Assembly (NCBI GenBank): GCA_025916675.1
Contig: CP098402.1
Location: 863,205-927,204, forward strand
Source of the DNA: Phycisphaera sp.
GTDB lineage: Bacteria > Planctomycetota > Phycisphaerae > Phycisphaerales > UBA1924
DNA: 64,000 bases
Reading direction: 5' to 3'
Below are positions 9,235 through 17,600 of the stretch, one piece after another (the first letter of the stretch is position 1; every line of letters starts with the position of its first letter). Below the pieces are notes generated by a model. The model had not been told where the DNA came from, made no database searches, and saw only the letters and a program-made list of their open reading frames with translations. The position numbers and the translations under genes were made by a program.

Positions 9235-10502
9235 CCCTCGTCCCCGGCGGCCGGGGCTTCACTGGGGGTTTCCGACTCGGTTGGCGATGGTTCGCCTTGC
9301 GTTGTGGTGGGTTGCGGCATAAGCCCGCGGCTCAGCCAAGCCTGGAGTTCTTGTTGATCGGGCGTGACCCGTTCGCCGGCGCGCACGCGCTGCACGCCCT
9401 CGACGACAACGGCTTCGCCTCCCTCCAGCCCCGATCGAATGACTCGCAGCCCATCGATGATGGGGCCCGGCGTGACGTAACGGATGGCAGCGACGCCCTC
9501 CGAGTCGATCACGAACACGAACTTGCGAGTCTGGTCGGTTCCGATGGCCTGGTCGGGGATGAGCACCGCTTGATACTCGCCGCTGCCGAGAAGGCGGAGC
9601 CGGACGAAGAGGCCCGGTGTGAGCAGGCCATCTGGATTGGGCAGGATGGCCCGGCCCTCGATCGTGCCAGTTGAGGGGTCGAGCCGGTTGTCAACGAAGT
9701 CCATCGTGCCCTTGTGGGGGAAGCCTTCTTCGTCGAGCAGCGAGACCTCGACGGGGTTGGCCGTCTCGCGAGAACTCGGACGATCGCCGCGTCGTGCTAG
9801 GCGGGAATACCGCAAGAAGTCCTGCTCGCTCGCGGTGAACACACAATGAATGGGGTCGAGCGAGACGACGGTGGTGAGCAGTGTGGCGTTGGACGCGCCA
9901 CCGCTGATCAGGTTACCCACGTTGACAAGGTCGCTGCTTACGCGCCCACGGATGGGGCTGCGGATCTGCGTGAATCCGAGATCGAGCTCGGCCGATCGAA
10001 CGCGAGCGATCGTGGCCTGGAACTCGGCTTCGGCCTGCATCACTCCCGTGCTACGAGTCTCGAACTCCTCGGTTGTCATGCCTCCGGCATCTCGGGCTTG
10101 CTCGGCACGCTTGAGATCATTGCGAGCCAGTTCGAGAGCGGCAGAAGCCCTGGCCTGCTCGGCCTTGGCCACGTCGTGGATCGCTTGGTACGGCCTGGGA
10201 TCGATCACGAAGAGCAGGTCACCGACCTCCACGATCTGCCCATCGGTGAAGTGGACCGATTCCAGATAGCCATCCACACGAGCTCGGATCTCGACCGAGT
10301 CGACCGGTTCGAGTCGGCCCGTGTACTCATCCCACTCGCGGACGGTCCGGTCTGTGGCAGGGACAACGGTGACCGACGGAGGCGGCGGCGGGGGCGGCTC
10401 GGGCTCATCCGAGCACGCGAGTAGCAACGCGGAACAGCTAAAAAGACAAAACACACGAATCAAAGCGTGCGGGAACGAACGCAATCGGAATACCACTTGC
10501 AT
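9231..10502 (-). CDS. RND efflux periplasmic adaptor lipoprotein (AcrA/MexA type)
   Basis: A 423-residue membrane-fusion protein. The start at ATG 10502 gives a lipoprotein signal with lipobox LLLAC, followed by a short proline-rich linker and the beta-barrel/lipoyl segment (EYTGRLEPVDSVEIRARVDGYL). A coiled-coil hairpin (about residues 100-160, rich in Ala/Glu/Arg: AEQARASAALELARNDLKRAEQ) and the second lipoyl half (LGFTQIRSPIRGRVS) follow. The C-terminal tail is Pro/Glu/Thr-rich. GGGGGCATC precedes the ATG. It bridges the permease to an outer-membrane channel. First gene of the leftward operon; a palindrome 40 bases upstream may be its operator. Confidence 0.93.
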   Translation of the reverse strand: MQVVFRLRSFPHALIRVFCLFSCSALLLACSDEPEPPPPPPPSVTVVPATDRTVREWDEYTGRLEPVDSVEIRARVDGYLESVHFTDGQIVEVGDLLFVIDPRPYQAIHDVAKAEQARASAALELARNDLKRAEQARDAGGMTTEEFETRSTGVMQAEAEFQATIARVRSAELDLGFTQIRSPIRGRVSSDLVNVGNLISGGASNATLLTTVVSLDPIHCVFTASEQDFLRYSRLARRGDRPSSRETANPVEVSLLDEEGFPHKGTMDFVDNRLDPSTGTIEGRAILPNPDGLLTPGLFVRLRLLGSGEYQAVLIPDQAIGTDQTRKFVFVIDSEGVAAIRYVTPGPIIDGLRVIRSGLEGGEAVVVEGVQRVRAGERVTPDQQELQAWLSRGLMPQPTTTQGEPSPTESETPSEAPAAGDEG

Positions 10503-10543
10503 GATGCCCCCAGACTCGCTGTCTGTCACACGCACCGATACCC

Positions 10544-10558
10544 GTTGCATAGTGCAAC
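10544..10558. promoter_or_regulatory. Palindrome, candidate operator of the RND operon
   Basis: GTTGCA-TAG-TGCAAC is a perfect 6-bp inverted repeat with a 3-base centre, 42 bases upstream of the adaptor start. RND pumps are commonly controlled by TetR/MarR repressors binding such sites. No regulator gene is adjacent here, so any regulator would act in trans. Function is inferred only from symmetry and position. Confidence 0.45.
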
Positions 10559-11147
10559 TACAAACCAATGAATGTCGTACAATATAGCTCAGGCACGCGA
10601 GCACCGGAGGTGTGGCTCGGATGGCGAATCATGCATGGATACCCAGGTAAAATTAGGGGTATCAGGGATAATCTCGGATTGCGAGGGAATGCCCGGGCGC
10701 TATTCTGCGGGTGCGCAGCAATGGCCAACAGACTTCGCACGAGAGCCTCAACTCTGTCGGCGATAAGAATTACCACATGCCGTGTTCGCTGGTCTCAATT
10801 CCTGTGCCAGCGCTGGGGCTAGCGATCTACAAGCTGGTTTAGGATTCGTATTGATCAGCCCGGTACCACGCTTCCTCGCACCCCACCTCGAACACTGTCT
10901 GGAACGCTAGGATGTCAAGGTTGGTGAAGCCGCTGTCGCTGCTGAAACCGACCACGTTCTCGTTCGGCAAGGAGACAAACAGTCGGCGCCTGTGGTCCCA
11001 CCGCGTTACCGCCCTGGGCTATCAGCTCTAGCGCGAACACCGATTTAATAGCTCGAATAGTCGCATGATGAACTACCAGCAGCCGGATTTGTCAGTGCAG
11101 AGCCACGTCGGCTAGACCAAGCAGTTCTGGGTTCTCTATGATCGTCG
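10559..11147. other. 589-bp intergenic region between divergent units
   Basis: This separates the leftward RND operon from the rightward reductase fusion gene. Base composition is lower in GC than the flanking genes and short open frames do not look like protein, except for the minus-strand fragment described at 10839-11018. Promoters for both divergent genes should lie here, but I cannot point to convincing -35/-10 pairs. Confidence 0.6.
10839..11018 (-). pseudogene. Possible C-terminal gene remnant
   Basis: On the minus strand a 59-codon open stretch reads like the end of a real protein (for example RRRLFVSLPNENVVGFSSDS and FEVGCEEAWYRADQYES, then TAA). A TAG immediately precedes it in frame and no start codon with a ribosome-binding site is visible, so it is not an intact gene. 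I do not recognise the parent family. Evidence is limited to amino-acid composition and hydrophobic patterning. Confidence 0.25.
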
Positions 11148-12896
11148 ATGCCACACAATGATCAGACACACGGGACCGAGGCGGCTCCGGCCACCCGTGA
11201 TGATCGGCACGCGTTCCCCCGATTGAGTGAGGAACACATCGATCGGATTCGACAATTCGGGCAGGTTGAGCATCTCGACGAGGGCGCCTTGCTGTTCACC
11301 CAAGGCCAGCGTTCGGTCGACTTCTTTGTCGTGCTTCGCGGTCGTGTAGAGATCTTCTACGACTCGGCCGATTCTGATTCAGTACCCGACGTCGTGCATG
11401 TTCACCACGAGCGGGGGTTTACCGGTGAGCTCGATCTATTTAGTGATCGCAAGATCCTCGTGAGCGGCCGCGTGATGCCAACAGACCCAGACGGCCCCCA
11501 ACCGAGTGTGATTCGTGTACCGAGAGATCGGTTTGCCAGGTTGTTAACTGCTGAGCCTGACATCGGGAACATCGTCATTCGGGCGTTCATCCTTCGGCGG
11601 CTCGGCCTCGTTGACAATAGCCAGGGCGCAGTGACGCTTGTTGGTGACAAATTAACCGGTGGCATGCTCGAACTGGAGCGGTTCCTGCATCGAAACTCAC
11701 ATCCAGTCCGGGTAGTCGGCATCGATGGTCGCGATGCCGACATGCTCGACGTCGGCTTGTCGAAGACCGACCTCGAACCGAAGAACCTGCCACTGGCGAT
11801 GTGCCCTGGTGGTGCTGTGTTGCATAACCCGACCAGAGCAAAGTTGGCTGATTGCCTGGGGTTGACCGAGTTGCCTGCTGACGGGCATATCTATGACGTT
11901 GCAGTGGTTGGGGCTGGCCCTGCGGGCTTAGCGGCTGCTGTGTATGCCGCGAGCGAGGGTCTTTCGACTCTCGTACTCGAATCAGAAGCGCCGGGTGGGC
12001 AAGCGGGTAGCAGTAGCCGGATCGAGAACTATCTTGGTTTCCCGGTTGGTCTAAGTGGGTTGGAACTCGCGGGTCGGGCGCAAGTCCAGGCGCAAAAATT
12101 CGGAGCACGGCTCACGGTCCCGCGCCGGGTCACCCAGCTTGAGGTTTGTGAGCGTCAAGGCCACGGCTATTCCTTGCATCTTGACGAGGGCCGTCCGGTT
12201 CGATCTCGGAGCGTGGTCGTCGCTTGCGGTGCCACGTGGAGGCGGCTCGATCTCGATGACGCATCAAGATTCGAGAACAATGGCTTGCACTTTGCAGCAA
12301 CATCCGTGGAAGCCGAATTGTGTAGTGGGAGCGAAGTGGTGGTTGTTGGCGGGGGGAACTCGGCTGGGCAAGCGGCTGTATACTTGAGCCGGTACGCTCG
12401 CTGCGTGCATATGTTGATCCGAGGTACTAGCCCAGCGCGGAGCATGAGCGATTACTTACTACGCCGGATAGAGGCGTCGGATCGTATCAAGCTCACGACC
12501 AACTCCTCACTGACTGGGCTCCATGGAGACTCGTGGCTAGAGGGCGCAGAGTGGAAGGTGGGTTCTGAGACTGTCTCGAAGCCTGTCAGGCACATCTTTT
12601 TGCTGATTGGTGCGATTGCGAATACCCAGTGGTTGAGGAACAGTGTGCAACTTGATGGGAAAGGCTTTATCTGTACCGGTGGGGCAGTTCACCGGCGCGA
12701 TACGGAGGACGGTCTGGCATGGCGATCCGATCGTCCCCCGCACCCCCTCGAAACGAGTCTGCCGGGCGTGTTCGCCGCCGGCGACGTTCGCGCGGGGAGT
12801 GTCAAACGTGTGGCAAGTGCTGTTGGCGAGGGCTCGGTGTGCGTGCAGGATGTTCACAGGGTGCTCGACGAACAACGTGCCCAGTCGAATGCGTAA
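11148..12896 (+). CDS. cNMP-binding / glutaredoxin-like / thioredoxin-reductase-like fusion flavoprotein
   Basis: A 582-residue three-part protein. Residues about 25-150 form a cyclic-nucleotide-binding (Crp-like) beta-roll (LDEGALLFTQGQRSVDFFVVLRG). Residues about 165-245 resemble a glutaredoxin-like domain (FLHRNSHPVRVVGID ... NPTRAKLADCLGL) but without a CxxC. Residues about 248-575 are a thioredoxin-reductase-type FAD/NAD(P)H module with GAGPAGLAAA (FAD), PGGQAGSSS, VVVGGGNSAGQ (pyridine nucleotide) and a C-terminal GVFAAGDVR. At the position of the redox-active C-x-x-C of thioredoxin reductase the sequence reads AATS, so classical thioredoxin reduction is not expected. Such cNMP/TrxR-like fusions are a known family of unclear function. 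It appears monocistronic. Confidence 0.88.
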   Translation: MPHNDQTHGTEAAPATRDDRHAFPRLSEEHIDRIRQFGQVEHLDEGALLFTQGQRSVDFFVVLRGRVEIFYDSADSDSVPDVVHVHHERGFTGELDLFSDRKILVSGRVMPTDPDGPQPSVIRVPRDRFARLLTAEPDIGNIVIRAFILRRLGLVDNSQGAVTLVGDKLTGGMLELERFLHRNSHPVRVVGIDGRDADMLDVGLSKTDLEPKNLPLAMCPGGAVLHNPTRAKLADCLGLTELPADGHIYDVAVVGAGPAGLAAAVYAASEGLSTLVLESEAPGGQAGSSSRIENYLGFPVGLSGLELAGRAQVQAQKFGARLTVPRRVTQLEVCERQGHGYSLHLDEGRPVRSRSVVVACGATWRRLDLDDASRFENNGLHFAATSVEAELCSGSEVVVVGGGNSAGQAAVYLSRYARCVHMLIRGTSPARSMSDYLLRRIEASDRIKLTTNSSLTGLHGDSWLEGAEWKVGSETVSKPVRHIFLLIGAIANTQWLRNSVQLDGKGFICTGGAVHRRDTEDGLAWRSDRPPHPLETSLPGVFAAGDVRAGSVKRVASAVGEGSVCVQDVHRVLDEQRAQSNA

Positions 12897-14098
12897 GTAC
12901 AAAAGGTAAGGTACGCTATGAAGTATGTGGCCTACCCTCCCAGAAGTCAGGTCATCACCTGCGAAGATGCGGTGTGTAGACTAGTTTCTTGAGGCAACGG
13001 CCATAGCGCTGCCTTTGCTATGGGCTTGACCACAATCTCTTGGCTACAGATACCTTGCTACTAGTTGCTAAGCGAATACCGCAGATACTCGCCGTGAGTA
13101 ATCTGTTGACCTCTAGAGGAGAATTCAGCGGAACTCACCCCGAGGCGCGAAAACGCCCGTTTTGGGAACTCATCTGGAACTCAGCGGGTGTTTCGTCTCG
13201 AAGAAACGGCCCTAGCAGGCGCTCAGACGGGCTATTTGAAGACAAGCGGGGTGTGATCCGGGATATGCCTTGACGTCTCTTGCGCCATCCAGAGCTGGGC
13301 ACTGTGTGGCTTGTGTTTGGAGGTATCAAATTGAGCATTGCATCGAGAGCCGCGAGGTCGCCAGTCCGAGAGTCAACTGTGCGGGCTGCAGACAGGCACG
13401 GGTTCCGGGCAGATTGCAAGTGTCCGTTCTGTCCAAAATCAAGGTATGATACCAGCACTAAGTGTTTGATATTCCACATCTTACCGCAGTCCGCCTTCAA
13501 CACTCCGGACATTGAAGAGGCTGGATGTTGAAGCAGGTTGCAGGGTCTAGAGTTGGTCCCGATGGATACTGCCGGATCCCATACGATACACGAGGTAACC
13601 AAACCGAATAAAACACTATTAGCAACGTTCCACAGCAGTTTCGAGGCATAGCCTATGACGCCTACCACTGGTTCGCCACACGCCGAGATCACCTACGGTG
13701 GTTCATCGATACGCCATGCAGGAACAATCTGGTCACCCGAGATTGCTCGTTTGAGATAACGCGGGTGTGCATTTGGTGTGGCCAGTGCATTCTGGCAACT
13801 GGGGTGAGAGATTCGATGGTGACCATCGACTGAACGACCGGGCGTGTTGTTAGCCGGGCCCCTTTTAGGACTGAATCGGGATAGGCGGACCAGCGTGGTC
13901 AGACGAAGCGATCTGGCTGTACCAGGGCTGATGTGCGGTACACGACGATCGCTTGAATCGGAACCGCTCGATCTGTGGTTGTGTCTGTGCTGTGCTTTGG
14001 TTTGGTCTGCGAGCGGCGAGGCCGACAGGCGGGGTGTGGGCGAGAACGCCTATGGTTCGCCGGCCGATCAGATGAATCGAAAATAGGAGGCGTCCATT
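12897..14098. other. 1.2-kb region without a convincing intact gene
   Basis: Composition is more AT-rich and irregular than either flank, and the open frames on both strands read as non-protein. A perfect inverted repeat CCATAGC/GCTATGG lies at 13001-13007 and 13017-13023. It may be a weak transcript end for the reductase gene, although no T-run follows. At 13636-13833 (+) a 65-codon stretch (QFRGIAYDAYHWFATRRDHL and later VCIWCGQCILATG) looks like the end of a decayed gene. The stretch marks the left border of the T6SS cluster and should contain its promoter, which I could not locate. Confidence 0.55.
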
Positions 14099-14626
14099 AT
14101 GTCGCGGGTGTTGGCCTTGGTGTCCTTGATCGCTTTCTTGGCAATGTGCGTCGGCTGTGGTGGCGGGAAGACCGCCGGCCGGTATGACGTGACCATGCAA
14201 TTGGGTACAAGCGTTCGCGGAGCAGACGGCCAGGCCATCCCGTCATTGGAAGCCGACCTCGTTGGCGTGAGCGACTTCGACATGGAGCGATGGTCGAACC
14301 ACTCCATGACGGAGTACTTTAGTGGGCAGGACACGTTGCGAGCCGAGGCTCCCAAGCACACGGTGCAGTTCTCGAACGAGAGCCCCGATCCAAAGACGCT
14401 CGATGCCAAGGACCCGATTTGGGATACTTGGAAACAGCGGTCGGCGACGCACGTATTCGTGATCATCAACCTCCCGGGCGTGCGAGAGGACCGGGCTGGC
14501 GACCAAGACCCGCGTCGGCTGATCCTGCCGTTGGCGAAGAACCGCTGGTCGAGCAAGCAGATCCTGATCGAGGTGCAACGCAGCGGCCTGGTTCCATTGA
14601 CACGCGTTCGTCCGGCTGAAAACTAG
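14099..14626 (+). CDS. tssJ: T6SS outer-membrane lipoprotein, TssJ-like (divergent)
   Basis: A 175-residue lipoprotein: hydrophobic signal (VLALVSLIAFLAMCV) ending in lipobox VGC. The mature protein begins with a beta strand plus GADGQAIPSLEADLVGVSDF, reminiscent of the TssJ pattern (strand, N/D-x-x-G-x-P, then a strand with a phenylalanine). The C-terminal half has two further strand-like blocks (THVFVIINLP, KQILIEV). Size fits TssJ (about 150-180 residues), which contacts the TssM periplasmic tip at the outer membrane. A strong AGGAGG lies 9 bases before the ATG. It is first in the T6SS operon, 12 bases before the next gene. Assignment rests on signal, size and position; sequence similarity to classic TssJ is weak. 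Confidence 0.5.
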   Translation: MSRVLALVSLIAFLAMCVGCGGGKTAGRYDVTMQLGTSVRGADGQAIPSLEADLVGVSDFDMERWSNHSMTEYFSGQDTLRAEAPKHTVQFSNESPDPKTLDAKDPIWDTWKQRSATHVFVIINLPGVREDRAGDQDPRRLILPLAKNRWSSKQILIEVQRSGLVPLTRVRPAEN

Positions 14627-14638
14627 CGTGGGGCTGGC

Positions 14639-17600
14639 ATGATGCGGACTTCGAGCGGTGGCTCTGATGCCCGCCGTGAGATATCGCGAGGGGCGATCAG
14701 GGCGTGCGCGATCGAGCGTGGGCCGGATGGTGTGGCCGTCCGCAAGCGGCTCGTGGTCGATCGTGAGGTCGTGGGTGAGCGGCGGTGGCGCATCGAGTCC
14801 GACCGGTTTGCGGCGATGGCGGAACGCCAAGCTGAGTTGGCCGAGTCGTGTCCGGCAGTCGCTCGCGTAGTCGCGTCGGGCACGGGCGAGGTTGTTACTC
14901 CGTATTGTCCGTTCTCGGGCGAGACTCTGCTTCGCCATTGCATGAAGCCGTCACCCGAACTCTTGCGAGTGATCGCGATCGCCGCTCTTGAGAGCCTTCG
15001 TGTGCTTCACGCATCAGGTGGTACACACGGGAACGTGAAAGCGGGCAACATCCTGCTGCCACGGCTCTCGTTGCGGTCTGCCGGAGTTCTACTGACAGAT
15101 CCCGGGTCTGATGTCAACGTCTCGGCGGACGAGGATGTCCGGAGTGTGGGGGCGTTCCTGCACTTCTTTGCCACGGGGCAAGCGAGTTGTGAGGACGGAG
15201 TGGCGTCGTTCGAACGATGGAGCCACTTGGGATCGAGTGCTGAGGTCTGGTGTCGCGTGGTCCATGGCCTGGTCGATGGGGACGTTGGCCCAGAAGAGGC
15301 GATCACTCAAATACGCGGTTCGACGCGCGGAGCCGCGCCACGATCACGAGTGGTTGCCGCAGTTGCGGTGCCACTGGTAGTGGTCTCGGTGGCTGGCGGC
15401 ATCCTGGTGTTTCAGAACGAGCCCGATCCCAAGCCGGAAGCCATGACGTGGGATGCGCAGAGTCAGAAGCAGTGGGAGGCATTGTGTTCGGCGAGCGATC
15501 GTTGGTTGCTGCGATTTGTTCAGGAGGTCTCGACCGACGTATTAGAGCGTGACGAGCATCTGGACCGGGAGGTCGTTTCGAGCATTCGGGGGGTGCGTGA
15601 TGGCTCGCTTGTGGTGGATCCACGAGCTATTGCTGGGGTCGAGGGGATGCCGACGTACGCGGATCTTGCCCAACAATGGAACGCGCTGGGTGGAGAATCT
15701 CCGGATGAGGCGACCGTTCGGCGGGCCGCTGGGGTGGCTGTTTCGATCGAGCGGGCACTAACCGAAGACCGGTGGCCATTGCTCGATCGCCTCGCGGATC
15801 TTGAGGTGTTGTTCAAGGATCGTGGTTGGAACGGATTGGCATTTATTGCTGCAGAGTTACGATCCGGCGTAAACCTCGATGCTCCGCAGGGGCTGGCCGC
15901 GGTTGTTGAGGATGCGATTGCGCGTGGGCAGCGGCTCACAAGAATCGAGGATGAGTGGCAGAACTTGGCAACCGGTGCCAGCTTGTTTGAGGCGACTGGT
16001 AATCCGTTGCTCGATCAGTTTTATGAGGCATTGGCTTCGGCTGCTCGTGAGGTCGATCGCGCTGGCGATCCACTGGGGGGGCTGGAGGCCATGATACTGA
16101 CCTGGTCTAGTACGTACCAGCGGCTCGTTGCCATGGTGCGCGATCGCTGGGAAGGGCTGGATGCGCAACTGCTCAACTCGGAGACGCGTGTGCCTGCTGG
16201 TGCTGATGGTTTGTCTCTCGAAGCGTTCGAGACACTTCTTGTCCTGGCCGAGGATCCAATTTATCAGCGGATCGACTTGTCGGCCGATCCGCATCCAGCG
16301 ATGGCGATTCGGGCCCGCATCGATGCGCTCGCAGTGCGTGCGTCTGGTGTAGAGGCTGCATTGCCCGGAGACGAAGAGGCCGAGGCGTTACTGGATCAAC
16401 TGGTATCGGCTGCCGGAGAACTTGAGTTATTCGCAGCCCGATCGTGGAATCGCCGGACGCAGGAATCGGTGTCTGCGGACGCGGTGTCATTGTCGCGAAC
16501 CGTTGGTGAGATTGAGCCGGCGCTGGCCGCGTTGGAGTTTGTCGCTAAGACGACAATGAGTGAGTTTGCGGATACGCTCGCGAGGGAATCGTCTATATCG
16601 GGTTCCCCACAGATTAATGCGGTGTGGCGTCGCCAGAGGGACATGCTCATTACAACGCACGCCGGCGATGCAGACGTTCGCCAGCTTGCGCGTTCTGTGC
16701 GTGAGATACGTGATACTCTGACGTTGGTGGAATCGTCCTCAGGTGCCTCGGCTGTGGACGACCTGGCCCAGCAACTGCCCGAAGGGGTTCGAGGCGAGGT
16801 AGTGTCCGATGCGTATCGGGTAGCTACTAATCAGTCAATTGGAACCATGCTGGCAGAGTTGGATTGGGCTTCGAGTGGTGGACTTGATGATCCGGAGGCT
16901 GCTGCTCGCCTTGCGGTATCACAACGCATGAACGAAGCGAGGTTCGGCACGGTCGTGTTGATGTTTAGAGAACTCGCTTCGGCTCGGCAGGACTTGTCAC
17001 GAGGGTTGCTGGGCCACGTGCAGGGCGGCGCTGGAGCGGCACCACTTTCGACGTGGGATGCTTGGGCGGCCAGACCCGAGTTCACTGATATGCTGGTGCC
17101 CGAGGCGATGCCGGAATTTGGCACCATCATCACGCGGATTCGTGAGCTGCGATCCCTTGGTGCGCGAGAGTCGCTCGCTGCCATCCAGTTGGACGATCCG
17201 TTCGAGGTTGTGGTGGATGCGTGGGCTCGGATGTCAGAGGCAACACCAAACTGGCCCGCTGAGATCACCGAGTTTCGTCGCGAGCAAGAACTTCGCGGGA
17301 TTCTAGCTGCTGCTAGCCAAGTAGCGGGTGAGCCGATGCGAACGCGGATGGCGACTCTCGGGCTCGAACGATGGCTCCGCGCGCACAGTGTTGTATCGAC
17401 TGTCGCGGAGCTTGAGGAAGTTCTTGGCGCATCTTCGGAGTTCTTCGATGATGGAACTGTGCTTCCTGGGGAAGTAGCGTACAACATCGCGGTGCGTGAC
17501 TTCTCACTGTTGTTGGCGGGCGCCGACGATGATGCGATGGCCAGGCAGGCCGCTCGGGCGTTTGTGGATCGGATTACGGCTTTGGATATGGCGCAATCAT

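Noticed and set aside
10568-10822. Short plus-strand frames upstream of the reductase fusion
   Set aside because: Rich in Arg/Cys/Trp, typical of random translation of GC-rich DNA; no start signal and overlaps the probable promoter region.
13135-13692. A 185-codon minus-strand open frame in the 12.9-14.1 kb gap
   Set aside because: Amino-acid order lacks any domain-like patterning, no ribosome-binding site precedes it, and it runs opposite to a more protein-like short tail at 13636-13833.
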